Below are positions 1 to 6,999 of a stretch of DNA of 10,378 nt, piece by piece. The translations under genes were made by a program, and so were the position numbers. The stretch's first letter is position 1, and every line of letters starts with the position of its first letter. Source of the stretch: Dysgonamonadaceae bacterium (GTDB taxonomy: Bacteria; Bacteroidota; Bacteroidia; Bacteroidales; Azobacteroidaceae). The stretch spans positions 1 to 10,378 of the forward strand of contig JAIRKG010000076.1 in the NCBI GenBank assembly GCA_031260235.1, read 5' to 3'. Below the pieces are notes generated by a model that saw nothing but the letters and a program-made list of their open reading frames with translations, had not been told where the DNA came from and made no database searches.

Positions 1-1
1 G

Positions 2-142
2 TGTGGGACAGACGAAAAATACAATGAACTTATCGTAGCGTTGCGCGAAAAACTGACTGCGCTGGCCAAGAAAATCGCACCGAAAATGTATGAATTTGGC
101 TTTTTGAATCTTCGAACAAAAAAATCCACGAAATTCTTTTAA
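2..142 (+). CDS. C-terminal fragment of an unidentified protein (5' end outside window)
   Basis: An open frame enters from the left edge and stops with TAA at 140-142, giving 46 visible codons. The other two forward frames hit stops early (TGA at 25-27, TAG near 36). The tail is charged and probably helical (EKYNELIVALREKLTALAKK) and ends in a basic stretch, KKSTKFF. No family can be recognised from so little, and no membrane segment is visible. The stop lies 17 bases before the -7 promoter element of the next gene, so this is probably the end of a separate upstream transcription unit. Whether it is a real gene end rests only on the open frame and this spacing. Confidence 0.4.
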   Translation, partial: CGTDEKYNELIVALREKLTALAKKIAPKMYEFGFLNLRTKKSTKFF

Positions 143-158
143 TTTACATATAATATAT

Positions 159-166
159 TACCTTTG
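159..166 (+). promoter_or_regulatory. Bacteroidetes-type -7 promoter element (TAccTTTG) for the mce/mmd block
   Basis: TACCTTTG matches the Bacteroidetes primary-sigma -7 consensus TAnnTTTG exactly. It lies 25 bases before the mce start codon, in a short AT-rich gap after the previous gene. The -33 box is weak: a T-rich stretch at about 134-140 is at a suitable distance but is not a perfect TTTG. It probably drives the whole run of genes from mce to lpxB. Confidence 0.65.
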
Positions 167-191
167 CACCCTGAATTAAAATTATTTTTTT

Positions 192-590
192 ATGGATATT
201 TCACACATAGAACACATAGGGATCGCCGTGAAAAGCATATCGGACAGCCTTCCTTATTATGAAAACGTATTGGGTCTTAAATGCTACAACATCGAAGAAG
301 TAGCCGATCAAAAAGTAAAAACTGCCTTTTTCAAAGTGGGACAAACGAAAATCGAACTTCTCGAACCTACTTCCGAAGACTCTACTATTGCAAAATTTAT
401 TGAAAAAAAAGGCGAAGGCGTGCATCACATCGCATTTGCCATGCTTGACGTCGCCGCCGCTTTGGTTGAAGCCGAATCAAAGGGCATTCAATTGATTGAC
501 AAAGCGCCACGCAAAGGCGCGGAAGGACTTAACATCGCCTTTCTGCACCCTAAATCCACTTGCAGCGTATTAACGGAATTATGCCAATAA
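192..590 (+). CDS. mce: methylmalonyl-CoA epimerase
   Basis: Interconverts (R)- and (S)-methylmalonyl-CoA, linking the B12-dependent mutase to the decarboxylase encoded next. At 132 residues it is the usual length for this vicinal-oxygen-chelate (glyoxalase-fold) family. Two beta-alpha-beta-beta-beta modules are visible, each opening with a metal-ligand histidine: IEHIGIAV (H8) and GVHHIAF (H79, aligned to the family's second His). The other expected metal/catalytic acids fit E55 in KIELLEP and E129 in LTELCQ. The glycine-rich loop near 107-112 (RKGAEG) is also typical. It starts at ATG 192, just behind the promoter, and precedes mmdA by 68 bases. This pairing is the standard Bacteroidetes arrangement. 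A generic glyoxalase/bleomycin-resistance protein is the only real alternative, and the context argues against it. Confidence 0.95.
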   Translation: MDISHIEHIGIAVKSISDSLPYYENVLGLKCYNIEEVADQKVKTAFFKVGQTKIELLEPTSEDSTIAKFIEKKGEGVHHIAFAMLDVAAALVEAESKGIQLIDKAPRKGAEGLNIAFLHPKSTCSVLTELCQ

Positions 591-603
591 TTAATTAAGA
601 ATA

Positions 604-632
604 TAAGAGAGGGACGTTTCCTAATTCTCTTA
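604..632 (+). repeat. inverted repeat / hairpin in the mce-mmdA gap
   Basis: TAAGAGA at 604-610 is a perfect 7-base inverted complement of TCTCTTA at 626-632. Between the arms, GGGA (611-614) can pair with TTCC (618-621) around a CGT loop, leaving a TAAT bulge on one side. An AT-rich run with two T5 stretches follows (634-645). It could be a weak attenuator or an mRNA-processing or stability element that sets different levels for mce and the decarboxylase. It is short and AT-rich, so chance is possible. Confidence 0.35.
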
Positions 633-658
633 ATTTTTAATTTTTAATTAAATAAATT

Positions 659-2212
659 ATGAGTAGTCAAATAGAAAAAGTAAAGGAACTTATTGATTTA
701 CGGGCGCAGGCCCGTTTGGGCGGAGGCGAGAAAGCCATTGAGAAACAACATGCGCAGGGAAAACATACGGCGCATGAACGTATCAACATGCTGGTGGACG
801 AAGGCAGTTTTGAAGAGTTGGATATGTTTACGGAACATCGTTGCACGAACTTCGGAATGGAAAAGAAAAAATTCCTGGGCGACGGTGTTGTTACCGGCTA
901 CGGTACGATTGAAGGCCGTTTGGTGTATCTTTTCGCACAGGATTTTACGGTTATCGGCGGTTCGCTGTCGGAAACAATGGCAGCCAAAATTTGCAAGGTA
1001 ATGGATTTGGCAATGCAAATGGGAGCGCCGCTTATCGGGTTGAACGATTCGGGAGGCGCCCGCATTCAGGAAGGCGTAAACGCTTTGGCGGGTTATTCCG
1101 AGATTTTCCAGCGCAATATTCTGGCTTCGGGAGTTATTCCCCAAATTTCGGGTATTTTCGGTCCCTGCGCGGGTGGTGCTGTGTATTCGCCGGCTTTGAC
1201 CGATTTTGTCATCATGGCCAAGGGTATCAGTTATATGTTCCTGACCGGACCGAAGGTGGTAAAAACCGTTACCGGGGAAGATGTTACGCAGGAACAGCTT
1301 GGCGGCGCGGAAGTACATGCAACCCGGTCGGGCGTAACTCATTTTGTTGTTGAAGACGACCGGTCGGGCATTGAATTAATCCGTAAACTGTTAACTTTCC
1401 TTCCTCAAAACAATTTGGAAGAACCGCCGCTTCGCGAAAACAACGACCCGATTGACCGTCTGGAAGATTCGCTGAACGAAATTATTCCCGACAGCCCGAA
1501 TAAGCCATACGACATGTACGAAGTGATTGGCGCGATTATCGACAAAGGCGAATTTCTGGAAGTCCACGCCGATTTTGCCAAAAATATTATTGTTGGTTTA
1601 GCCCGCATGAACGGACGTTCGGTCGGTATTGTCGCCAATCAGCCCAAGACACTGGCCGGCGTTCTTGATATTAACGCTTCCCGCAAAGCCGCCCGTTTTG
1701 TACGTTTTTGCGATGCGTTCAATATTCCGCTTGTAACTTTGGTCGATGTTCCGGGTTTCCTTCCGGGAACGGGACAGGAATACGGCGGGGTAATTACTCA
1801 CGGCGCCAAATTGCTTTATGCTTATGGAGAAGCCACCGTTCCGAAAGTAACCGTTACGCTACGCAAATCTTATGGTGGCGCTCATATCGTGATGAGTTGC
1901 AAACAACTGCGTGGCGATATGAATTATGCATGGCCTACCGCCGAAATTGCCGTGATGGGCGGCGCAGGCGCAGTGAAAGTTCTCTACGCCAAAGAAGCCA
2001 AAGAAGCGGACGATCCGGCAAAATTACTTGCTGATAGAGAAATCGAATATACGAAAGCGTTTGCCAATCCCTACAATGCGGCAAAATATGGTTATATTGA
2101 CGATGTGATTGAGCCGCGAAACACTCGCTTCCGCGTTATTCGCGCTTTGCAACAGCTTTCGACGAAGAAACAGGTCAATCCTCCCAAGAAACACGGTAAT
2201 TTACCTTTGTAA
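659..2212 (+). CDS. mmdA: methylmalonyl-CoA decarboxylase alpha subunit (carboxyltransferase; propionyl-CoA carboxylase beta-chain family)
   Basis: Cytoplasmic carboxyltransferase that moves the carboxyl group from methylmalonyl-CoA to the biotin on the carrier subunit, giving propionyl-CoA. At 517 residues it has normal length and both crotonase-like halves. The N-half carries D130-SGGAR and the oxyanion-hole loop [11 protein letters not shown] (168-178). The C-half carries [12 protein letters not shown] (around 366-377) and RKSYGGAH (402-409). The N-terminal [20 protein letters not shown] is also typical. The same fold serves propionyl-CoA carboxylase, but the adjacent OadG-, biotin-carrier- and OadB-type genes, and the absence of a biotin carboxylase, point to the Na+-translocating decarboxylase. 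The next gene starts one base after its stop, so the two are translationally close. No truncation or frameshift is seen. Confidence 0.95.
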   Translation: MSSQIEKVKELIDLRAQARLGGGEKAIEKQHAQGKHTAHERINMLVDEGSFEELDMFTEHRCTNFGMEKKKFLGDGVVTGYGTIEGRLVYLFAQDFTVIGGSLSETMAAKICKVMDLAMQMGAPLIGLNDSGGARIQEGVNALAGYSEIFQRNILASGVIPQISGIFGPCAGGAVYSPALTDFVIMAKGISYMFLTGPKVVKTVTGEDVTQEQLGGAEVHATRSGVTHFVVEDDRSGIELIRKLLTFLPQNNLEEPPLRENNDPIDRLEDSLNEIIPDSPNKPYDMYEVIGAIIDKGEFLEVHADFAKNIIVGLARMNGRSVGIVANQPKTLAGVLDINASRKAARFVRFCDAFNIPLVTLVDVPGFLPGTGQEYGGVITHGAKLLYAYGEATVPKVTVTLRKSYGGAHIVMSCKQLRGDMNYAWPTAEIAVMGGAGAVKVLYAKEAKEADDPAKLLADREIEYTKAFANPYNAAKYGYIDDVIEPRNTRFRVIRALQQLSTKKQVNPPKKHGNLPL

Positions 2213-2213
2213 T

Positions 2214-2660
2214 ATGGAACAAAAAATAAATATGGGTTTGCGTTGCCTCCTGCTTGTCATAATCGTCATGCAGGCGCAGTTTGCCAATGCGCTGTCGAAC
2301 GGGAAAATCGAAAGTTTTCAGAAACACGACAGTATTGGTATAGGAATGACATTAACGGCTATGGGCGTTGTATTTATTTGCCTTGCGATACTTTACCTCG
2401 CCTTCAAACTGGTTGGAAAAATTTCCGTTAGCCTGAGCCGCAAGCGGGCAATGGTTTCTTCGGGATTAAGCCACGAAGAAGCGAAAGAAGTGACGCGACA
2501 ATCGGGCGAGTTATTTGCCGCAATAGCAATGGCTATTTACGAAGCGACAGAACTGCACGATGACGAAAGCACGATTTTAACAATCAAAAACAAGGCAAGT
2601 ATTTATTCGCCTTGGAATTCTAAAATTTATACATTGAGAGAAATACCTGTAAAAAAATAA
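2214..2660 (+). CDS. oadG: OadG-type small membrane subunit of the sodium-pumping decarboxylase
   Basis: Small subunit thought to anchor and assemble the decarboxylase at the inner membrane. The frame is open further upstream (ATG at 2109), but that would lie inside mmdA. ATG 2214, one base after the mmdA stop, is the better start and gives 148 residues. It shows a hydrophobic N-terminal segment resembling a signal peptide or anchor (about 9-26, ending ANA), a clear transmembrane helix at about 41-66 (TAMGVVFICLAILYLAFKLV), then a cytoplasmic tail with a conserved-looking helix (LFAAIAMAIYEATELHDDES) and the ending WNSKIYTLREIPVKK. Assignment rests on the TM-plus-tail architecture, the C-terminal motif and the position between mmdA and the biotin carrier. 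Sequence conservation in OadG is weak, so it could also be called a delta subunit. The biotin-carrier gene follows after 3 bases. Confidence 0.85.
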   Translation: MEQKINMGLRCLLLVIIVMQAQFANALSNGKIESFQKHDSIGIGMTLTAMGVVFICLAILYLAFKLVGKISVSLSRKRAMVSSGLSHEEAKEVTRQSGELFAAIAMAIYEATELHDDESTILTIKNKASIYSPWNSKIYTLREIPVKK

Positions 2661-2663
2661 ATT

Positions 2664-3080
2664 ATGAAAAGTTTCAAATATACAATTAATGGAAGTGGTT
2701 ATAAAGTGGTTATAAATTCAATCGAAGACACCATAGCCGAAGTAGAAGTGAACGGTACGCCTTACAGAGTAGAAATGAACAGACCTCCAAAGAAACAGGT
2801 CGTTACAATCAAGCGCCCGGCACAAACGACAACGCCTCCCGTGACTCGTCCGCAGACAAGCATAAGCGCAAGCGCACTGAAATCGCCGCTCCCCGGCGTT
2901 ATTCTTGACGTTGTTTGCAAAGCGGGTGATACGGTGAAAAAAGGACAAAAAGTGATGGTACTGGAAGCAATGAAAATGGAAAATGCCATCAATTCCGACC
3001 GCGACGGCGTTGTTAAGGAAGTGAAAGTAAACAAAGGAGATTCCGTGCTGGAAGGCGCTGATCTTATTATAATCGAGTAA
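2664..3080 (+). CDS. mmdC: biotin carboxyl carrier subunit of methylmalonyl-CoA decarboxylase
   Basis: Carries the carboxyl group on biotin between the alpha subunit and the membrane beta subunit. The C-terminal half (about 70-138) is a biotinyl/lipoyl domain with the hallmark EAMKMEN, in which K104 is the biotinylated lysine. PLPGVI (75-80) and the mirror half ending VLEGADLIII complete the barrel. The N-terminal part (1-50) is a small beta-rich region, joined by a flexible Thr/Pro-rich linker (about 51-66, TTTPPVTRPQTS). At 138 residues it fits the Bacteroidetes gamma/biotin subunit. Its start lies 3 bases after the OadG stop, and the beta-subunit gene begins 4 bases after its own stop, as expected for stoichiometric expression. 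No biotin ligase is in the window. An exact 11-base tandem duplication lies in its 5' end. Confidence 0.93.
   Translation: MKSFKYTINGSGYKVVINSIEDTIAEVEVNGTPYRVEMNRPPKKQVVTIKRPAQTTTPPVTRPQTSISASALKSPLPGVILDVVCKAGDTVKKGQKVMVLEAMKMENAINSDRDGVVKEVKVNKGDSVLEGADLIIIE
2695..2716 (+). repeat. perfect tandem duplication, 2 x 11 bases, inside the biotin-carrier gene
   Basis: GTGGTTATAAA occurs at 2695-2705 and again directly at 2706-2716. It encodes part of SGYKVVIN near residues 11-18. The unit is not a multiple of three, so gain or loss of one copy would shift the frame. The reading frame across both copies is intact here. Confidence 0.8.
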
Positions 3081-3084
3081 AAAT

Positions 3085-4239
3085 ATGGATTTTCTATCAT
3101 TTCTTGCGGATAACCTGGAAATCTTCTGGAGTTATACGGGTTTTGCCAACTTCACGCTTGGGCACCTCGCAATGATTATCGTTGGGATGGTGTTTATTTA
3201 TTTAGCGGTAGCCAAGGACTTTGAACCGATGTTGCTTGTACCAATCGGCTTCGGAATTTTGATCGGAAACATTCCCTTCAAAGACGCAGGGTTAGAATTA
3301 GGGATTTATGAGCATGGCTCGGTGCTGAATATTTTGTATCAGGGAGTTAAAACCGGATGGTATCCGCCGCTGGTTTTCCTCGGAATCGGAGCGATGACCG
3401 ACTTTTCGGCGCTGATTTCCAACCCGAAATTGATGCTGGTTGGCGCGACGGCTCAATTGGGTGTTTTCGGTGCGTATATAATTGCCCTGATGCTGGGATT
3501 TGATCCGGCGCAGGCAGGCGCGATAGGCATTATCGGGGGTGCGGACGGCCCGACGGCTATTTTCCTTACTTCTAAATTAGCGCCCGATTTGATTGGCGTG
3601 ATCGCTATTTCCGCCTATTCTTACATGGCGCTCGTCCCTGTTATCCAACCGCCGATTATGCGTTTGCTGACAACCCAAAAAGAGCGGTTGATTCGCATGA
3701 AACCGCCCCGCGTGGTTACGCAGACGGAAAAAGTCATGTTTCCGATTATCGGACTTGTCCTGACGTGCTTTTTCGTACCTTCGGGACTTCCGTTGCTGGG
3801 GATGTTGTTTTTCGGGAATTTGCTGAGGGAATCCGGCGTTACCCGCCGTTTGGCGGAAACTGCCCGCGGACCGATGATCGACATCGTAACCATCATTTTA
3901 GGACTTACGGTAGGCGCATCGACGCAGGCAAACGTTTTCCTGAAATGGGATTCCTTTAAGATTTTCATGATTGGCGCTCTGGCTTTTGCCATTGCCACTT
4001 TCGGGGGGGTGATGTTTGTAAAAATCTTCAACCTGGTGCTGAAACAGGAAAACAAAATCAATCCGTTGATTGGCAATGCGGGCGTTTCGGCAGTTCCAAT
4101 GTCGGCGCGGATTTCCCAAAAAATCGGTTTGGAATACGATCCGACCAATTACTTGTTGATGCACGCCATGGGACCTAATGTCGCAGGCGTTATCGGTTCG
4201 GCGGTTACTGCAGGCGTTTTACTTGGTTTCCTCACTTGA
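3085..4239 (+). CDS. mmdB: sodium-translocating decarboxylase beta subunit (OadB/MmdB family)
   Basis: Polytopic inner-membrane subunit that decarboxylates carboxybiotin and couples this to Na+ export. It has 384 residues with many hydrophobic segments. GGADGPTAIF contains D154, which corresponds to the essential Asp (D203) of the Klebsiella oxaloacetate decarboxylase beta subunit. In the last third, N326, G330, S335 and R342 (in NPLIGNAGVSAVPMSAR) match the spacing of the functional residues N373, G377, S382 and R389 of that protein, as recalled from the literature. The C-terminus (LLMHAMGPNVAGVIGSAV) is also typical. The start ATG 3085 lies 4 bases after the biotin-carrier stop. OadB, GcdB and MmdB cannot be told apart by fold alone. 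The methylmalonyl-CoA substrate is inferred from mce and mmdA. Its TGA stop overlaps the TTG start of lpxB. Confidence 0.94.
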   Translation: MDFLSFLADNLEIFWSYTGFANFTLGHLAMIIVGMVFIYLAVAKDFEPMLLVPIGFGILIGNIPFKDAGLELGIYEHGSVLNILYQGVKTGWYPPLVFLGIGAMTDFSALISNPKLMLVGATAQLGVFGAYIIALMLGFDPAQAGAIGIIGGADGPTAIFLTSKLAPDLIGVIAISAYSYMALVPVIQPPIMRLLTTQKERLIRMKPPRVVTQTEKVMFPIIGLVLTCFFVPSGLPLLGMLFFGNLLRESGVTRRLAETARGPMIDIVTIILGLTVGASTQANVFLKWDSFKIFMIGALAFAIATFGGVMFVKIFNLVLKQENKINPLIGNAGVSAVPMSARISQKIGLEYDPTNYLLMHAMGPNVAGVIGSAVTAGVLLGFLT

Positions 4240-5375
4240 AGTATTTTTTAGTTGCCGGCGAGGCTTCGGGCGATTTGCATGCATCCAATTTGATGAAATC
4301 CCTGAAGAAGATTGACCGAGACGCTGATTTCCGGTTTTTCGGAGGCGATTTGATGCAATCCGTAGGCGGCACGTTGCTAAAACACTACAAGGAAATGGCA
4401 TATATGGGATTTATTCCCGTTGCACTTCACCTGAAAACCATTTTCCGCAACCTGAATTTGTGTAAGCGCGAGATTGCCGCTTATGTGCCCGACAGGGTGA
4501 TATTGATTGATTATCCGGGTTTTAATCTCAAGATAGCGCGGTATGTAAAAGAAAACCTGCACATACCGGTTTGTTATTATATATCCCCGAAAATATGGGC
4601 GTGGAAAGAAAAGAGGATACATCTCATCCGAAAATATGTAGACCGGATGTTATGTATCCTTCCTTTTGAGCCTGATTTTTACAGAAAACACAACTACGCA
4701 GTAGAATATGTAGGCAATCCGACGGTTGATGCAATAGCCGCAGGCAATTTTTCCACCGAATCTTTTGACGAATTTATCAGCAGTAACCAATTGGCCTCTA
4801 AACCAATAATCGCACTGTTGGCAGGCAGCCGGAAACAGGAAATCAAAGATAACCTGCCCTTTATGCTGGAGGCGTCAGCCGCTTTCGGGAATTATCAGCC
4901 TGTGATTGCCAGTGCTCCGGGCATTGCCCCCGATTTTTACCGTCCGTTTATGGCTAAATATCCCGCCGGAATTATTTTTGGCGCTACCTACCGTTTGCTG
5001 CAACACGCCAAAGCGGCGCTGGTTACGTCGGGGACAGCTACTTTGGAAACGGCGCTGTTTTGCGTTCCGCAAGCGGTTTGTTACAAAACGCCGTTCAAAC
5101 GTCTGTTTGGTTTTATATGGAGACATTTTTTCAAAGTCCGGTATATTTCTTTGGTGAATTTGATTGTCGGTAAAACAGTTGTAAAGGAATTATTCAATGA
5201 AACCTTTTCCACGAAAAACATTCGCGAAGAATTGGACAACTTGTTGAATAACAGGAAATATATTGAAAAACAGCAAGCGGGATACAGGGAAGTTGCAGGG
5301 CGATTGGGGCTTCGAAAGGATCTGCCGCCGGTGGGGGCTTCCGACAGGGCCGCGGGAATTGTTTTTTCCCTTTGA
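4236..5375 (+). CDS. lpxB: lipid-A-disaccharide synthase
   Basis: GT19 glycosyltransferase that joins UDP-2,3-diacylglucosamine and lipid X into lipid A disaccharide at the cytoplasmic face of the inner membrane. It has 379 residues, normal for the family. Signatures in order are AGEASGDLH (7-15), LIDYPGFNL (D92, the counterpart of the DAPDFN motif), YISPKIWAW (115-123), YVGNP, AGSRKQE (196-202), the sugar-nucleotide-site TSGTATLETAL (264-274) and LVNLIVGK. The start is TTG at 4236-4238, overlapping the beta-subunit TGA at 4237-4239. The first downstream ATG would remove the AGEASGDLH motif, so TTG is strongly preferred. It is probably translated by coupling to the decarboxylase beta subunit. 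No functional link between the two is evident, and the pairing may be incidental operon membership. Confidence 0.95.
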   Translation: MKYFLVAGEASGDLHASNLMKSLKKIDRDADFRFFGGDLMQSVGGTLLKHYKEMAYMGFIPVALHLKTIFRNLNLCKREIAAYVPDRVILIDYPGFNLKIARYVKENLHIPVCYYISPKIWAWKEKRIHLIRKYVDRMLCILPFEPDFYRKHNYAVEYVGNPTVDAIAAGNFSTESFDEFISSNQLASKPIIALLAGSRKQEIKDNLPFMLEASAAFGNYQPVIASAPGIAPDFYRPFMAKYPAGIIFGATYRLLQHAKAALVTSGTATLETALFCVPQAVCYKTPFKRLFGFIWRHFFKVRYISLVNLIVGKTVVKELFNETFSTKNIREELDNLLNNRKYIEKQQAGYREVAGRLGLRKDLPPVGASDRAAGIVFSL

Positions 5376-5408
5376 AACCATCATTGTTTAGTTAATTAAT
5401 GTCATAAT

Positions 5409-5451
5409 TCGGGTGATAAATATTGAATATCGACACCGATAGTATTTTTTT
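5409..5451 (+). terminator. possible weak terminator after lpxB
   Basis: TCGGGTGATA (5409-5418) can pair with TATC-AC-CCGA within 5428-5439, allowing two single-base bulges, around a 9-base AT loop. A T7 run follows at 5445-5451 after a 5-base gap. It sits 34 bases past the lpxB stop and upstream of the next promoter, where a terminator would be expected. The bulges and the gap before the T-run make it weak, and the T-run may also serve as the -33 region of the next promoter. Confidence 0.35.
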
Positions 5452-5464
5452 AATTTAAATTAAT

Positions 5465-5472
5465 TATCTTTG
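5465..5472 (+). promoter_or_regulatory. Bacteroidetes-type -7 promoter element (TAtcTTTG) for the surface-protein gene
   Basis: TATCTTTG fits TAnnTTTG, with a T-rich stretch (5445-5451) about 14-20 bases upstream in the -33 position. It leaves a 5' leader of roughly 75 bases before ATG 5552. That leader is AT-rich and no riboswitch-like structure is recognised in it. Confidence 0.6.
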
Positions 5473-5551
5473 CCTCCGTTTTTAATATAATATAGAAAAC
5501 GAAATGTTCATAGTGATTAACGTAAAATTTAACAATTAAAATATAAAAACA

Positions 5552-6925
5552 ATGAAAAGAAAGATTTATTTAATGCTATCCCTTCTTCTATCGGGAATTG
5601 TGATTACTAATGCTCAAGTAAGGATCGGCGGGGCAGTTCCGCCCCACCCTGCCGCATTACTTGATTTAAATGCCGATGATAGCGACGTCGGTAACGAACA
5701 TGGGGCATTGGCTTTGCCGCGCGTGGCGCTGAATTCTAATGCCATGAAACTGAATGAAACCACACCTAAAAACGGTATGTTGATTTACAATACCGGAACT
5801 GTACTTCCTATGGGTGTATATGTGTGGATAAACGGCAAATGGATTTGGGTTGGGCATGAAAACGTCGCGCCTGTTATAACTGTTCAACCGCGTGCATTTA
5901 ACTGGAAGGAAACGCCCGGCGCAGGGAATTTGGAAGGCGTCGGCGGTCAACAGGATAAGCTCAGTATTACTGCTACCGGTTCTAACTTAACTTATCAATG
6001 GTATGAGATTTCGGAAGGAGTGAGTGCCGAGCCTGTTGTCGTGGGGACGTCCTCCAGCAACTATGTTCCCGACCTTTCACAGGTGGGTATGCGATCATAC
6101 TATTGTGTTGTGTCTAACAGCACCGGAAGCGTTAGGAGCGAAGTGGCGCGGGTAGCTGTTGGTTGCGGCGCATTGACAGCCAACGGTTCATGGCGTAAGT
6201 TTCTATGTTACAATCTCGGCGCTGATAATATACCAATCGCCGCACAACTTGCTTATCCACATAACAGGCATGGAGGAGGCGCTGTAGGAAACGATGCGTC
6301 GGATAAAACGGTATATGGCGACTTGTATCAATGGCACAGGCGAAAAGACGGTCACGAGTGGCCGACCTCCGAAACAGCCACGGGACCCTATAAACAGGAG
6401 AACTCGGTGTGGCAGCAGGTTCCGGAGGGTAACTCTCTTTATGGTAAGTTTATCACCGGGGGTGATAGTTGGTATTCGCCTGAGGAGAGTCTACCGTGGC
6501 AGGACCGTTACGGTTCACACGATCCTTGCTCCGATCAGGTAGACTACGATACTTATTGGCGCATTCCTTCCCAAGCGGATTGGGCAGATATTTACGACAG
6601 CGGGGACGCAGGCGGGGTTCCCCAGTCTGCAACTGCCAACAAATGGGAATGGAGATACTTTGAAACGGTTCTGGAACCGTTTGGCAAATCCGGAGGTTAC
6701 TTGGTTAAACCCGACGGCGTTACTACTACGCTTTTCCTTCCGGGAGGAGGAACCCGGCCACCGGATGGAGACCATTTTTCTTTCATGGGGGAACAGGGTT
6801 ACTATTGGAGCTATACGGCATACGGCAAGTATGCACGATACTTTGAGATTAACTATAATAATATTACTGCAAGTTCTTTTCATCCGCGTTCGTATGGGAT
6901 GTCTATACGTTGTATCGGGGAATAA
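5552..6925 (+). CDS. secreted surface protein with Ig-like domain and C-terminal FISUMP (major paralogous) domain
   Basis: 457 residues. A signal peptide (1-21, MKRKI plus a hydrophobic core, cleavage likely after TNA-21) indicates export. Residues about 22-101 form a Bacteroidetes cell-surface module (PHPAALLDLNADD, GALALPRVALNS, GMLIYNTG, GVYVWINGKW). Residues about 107-203 look like an Ig-like domain (LTYQWYEI, then SYYCVVSNSTGSVRSEVARVAV). Residues about 206-457 carry FISUMP features (TIGR02145-like): GDLYQWHRRKDGHEWP, DPCS followed by YWRIPSQADW, LFLPGGGTR, GYYWSYTAYG, and the terminal YGMSIRCIGE. FISUMP proteins are numerous paralogues in Fibrobacter and Bacteroidetes, and their molecular role is unknown. 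It has its own promoter and is followed by a strong hairpin with a T-run, so it is probably monocistronic. No C-terminal secretion-sorting domain or lipobox was seen. Adhesion or surface display is inference only. Confidence 0.85.
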   Translation: MKRKIYLMLSLLLSGIVITNAQVRIGGAVPPHPAALLDLNADDSDVGNEHGALALPRVALNSNAMKLNETTPKNGMLIYNTGTVLPMGVYVWINGKWIWVGHENVAPVITVQPRAFNWKETPGAGNLEGVGGQQDKLSITATGSNLTYQWYEISEGVSAEPVVVGTSSSNYVPDLSQVGMRSYYCVVSNSTGSVRSEVARVAVGCGALTANGSWRKFLCYNLGADNIPIAAQLAYPHNRHGGGAVGNDASDKTVYGDLYQWHRRKDGHEWPTSETATGPYKQENSVWQQVPEGNSLYGKFITGGDSWYSPEESLPWQDRYGSHDPCSDQVDYDTYWRIPSQADWADIYDSGDAGGVPQSATANKWEWRYFETVLEPFGKSGGYLVKPDGVTTTLFLPGGGTRPPDGDHFSFMGEQGYYWSYTAYGKYARYFEINYNNITASSFHPRSYGMSIRCIGE

Positions 6926-6949
6926 AATAAATTAAATAAGTAATCTTAA

Positions 6950-6984
6950 AACCTGGCAGGTCGTTGAAACTTGTCAGGTTTTTT
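6950..6984 (+). terminator. rho-independent terminator-like hairpin between the surface-protein gene and serA
   Basis: The 12-base arms 6950-6961 (AACCTGGCAGGT) and 6969-6980 (ACTTGTCAGGTT) pair fully, with two G-U wobbles, around the 7-base loop CGTTGAA. The T-run at 6979-6984 makes a typical intrinsic terminator, and the A-run before the left arm means it could also act on the opposite strand. It lies 24 bases after the stop at 6925 and ends 15 bases before the serA ATG. It could be the terminator of the surface-protein gene, an attenuator in the serA leader, or a copy of a dispersed palindromic repeat. Confidence 0.75.
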
Positions 6985-6999
6985 AAAAATATAAAACGT

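Noticed and set aside
698..1342. Long minus-strand open frame of 214 codons opposite mmdA
   Set aside because: It has no recognisable domain and lies wholly antisense to a strongly conserved gene. It is a shadow of mmdA codon usage.
2202..2209. TACCTTTG, an exact match to the -7 promoter element, just before the OadG-type gene
   Set aside because: It lies in the last codons of mmdA, has no TTTG-like -33 region at a suitable distance, and is too close to the start codon at 2214. It is probably coding coincidence.
2109..2213. Upstream ATG extension of the OadG-type gene
   Set aside because: The extra 35 residues would overlap the mmdA C-terminus, are Arg-rich and unlike a family N-terminus, and would sit ahead of the signal-like segment. 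ATG 2214 fits better.
5473..5551. Leader of the surface-protein gene as a riboswitch or small RNA
   Set aside because: It is AT-rich with no convincing paired regions or conserved motif. I see only an ordinary 5' leader.
6964..6999. Twelve-codon N-terminal extension of serA from TTG 6964
   Set aside because: The codon lies in the loop of the terminator hairpin, and ATG 7000 gives the family's expected N-terminus MKVLIATSKP.
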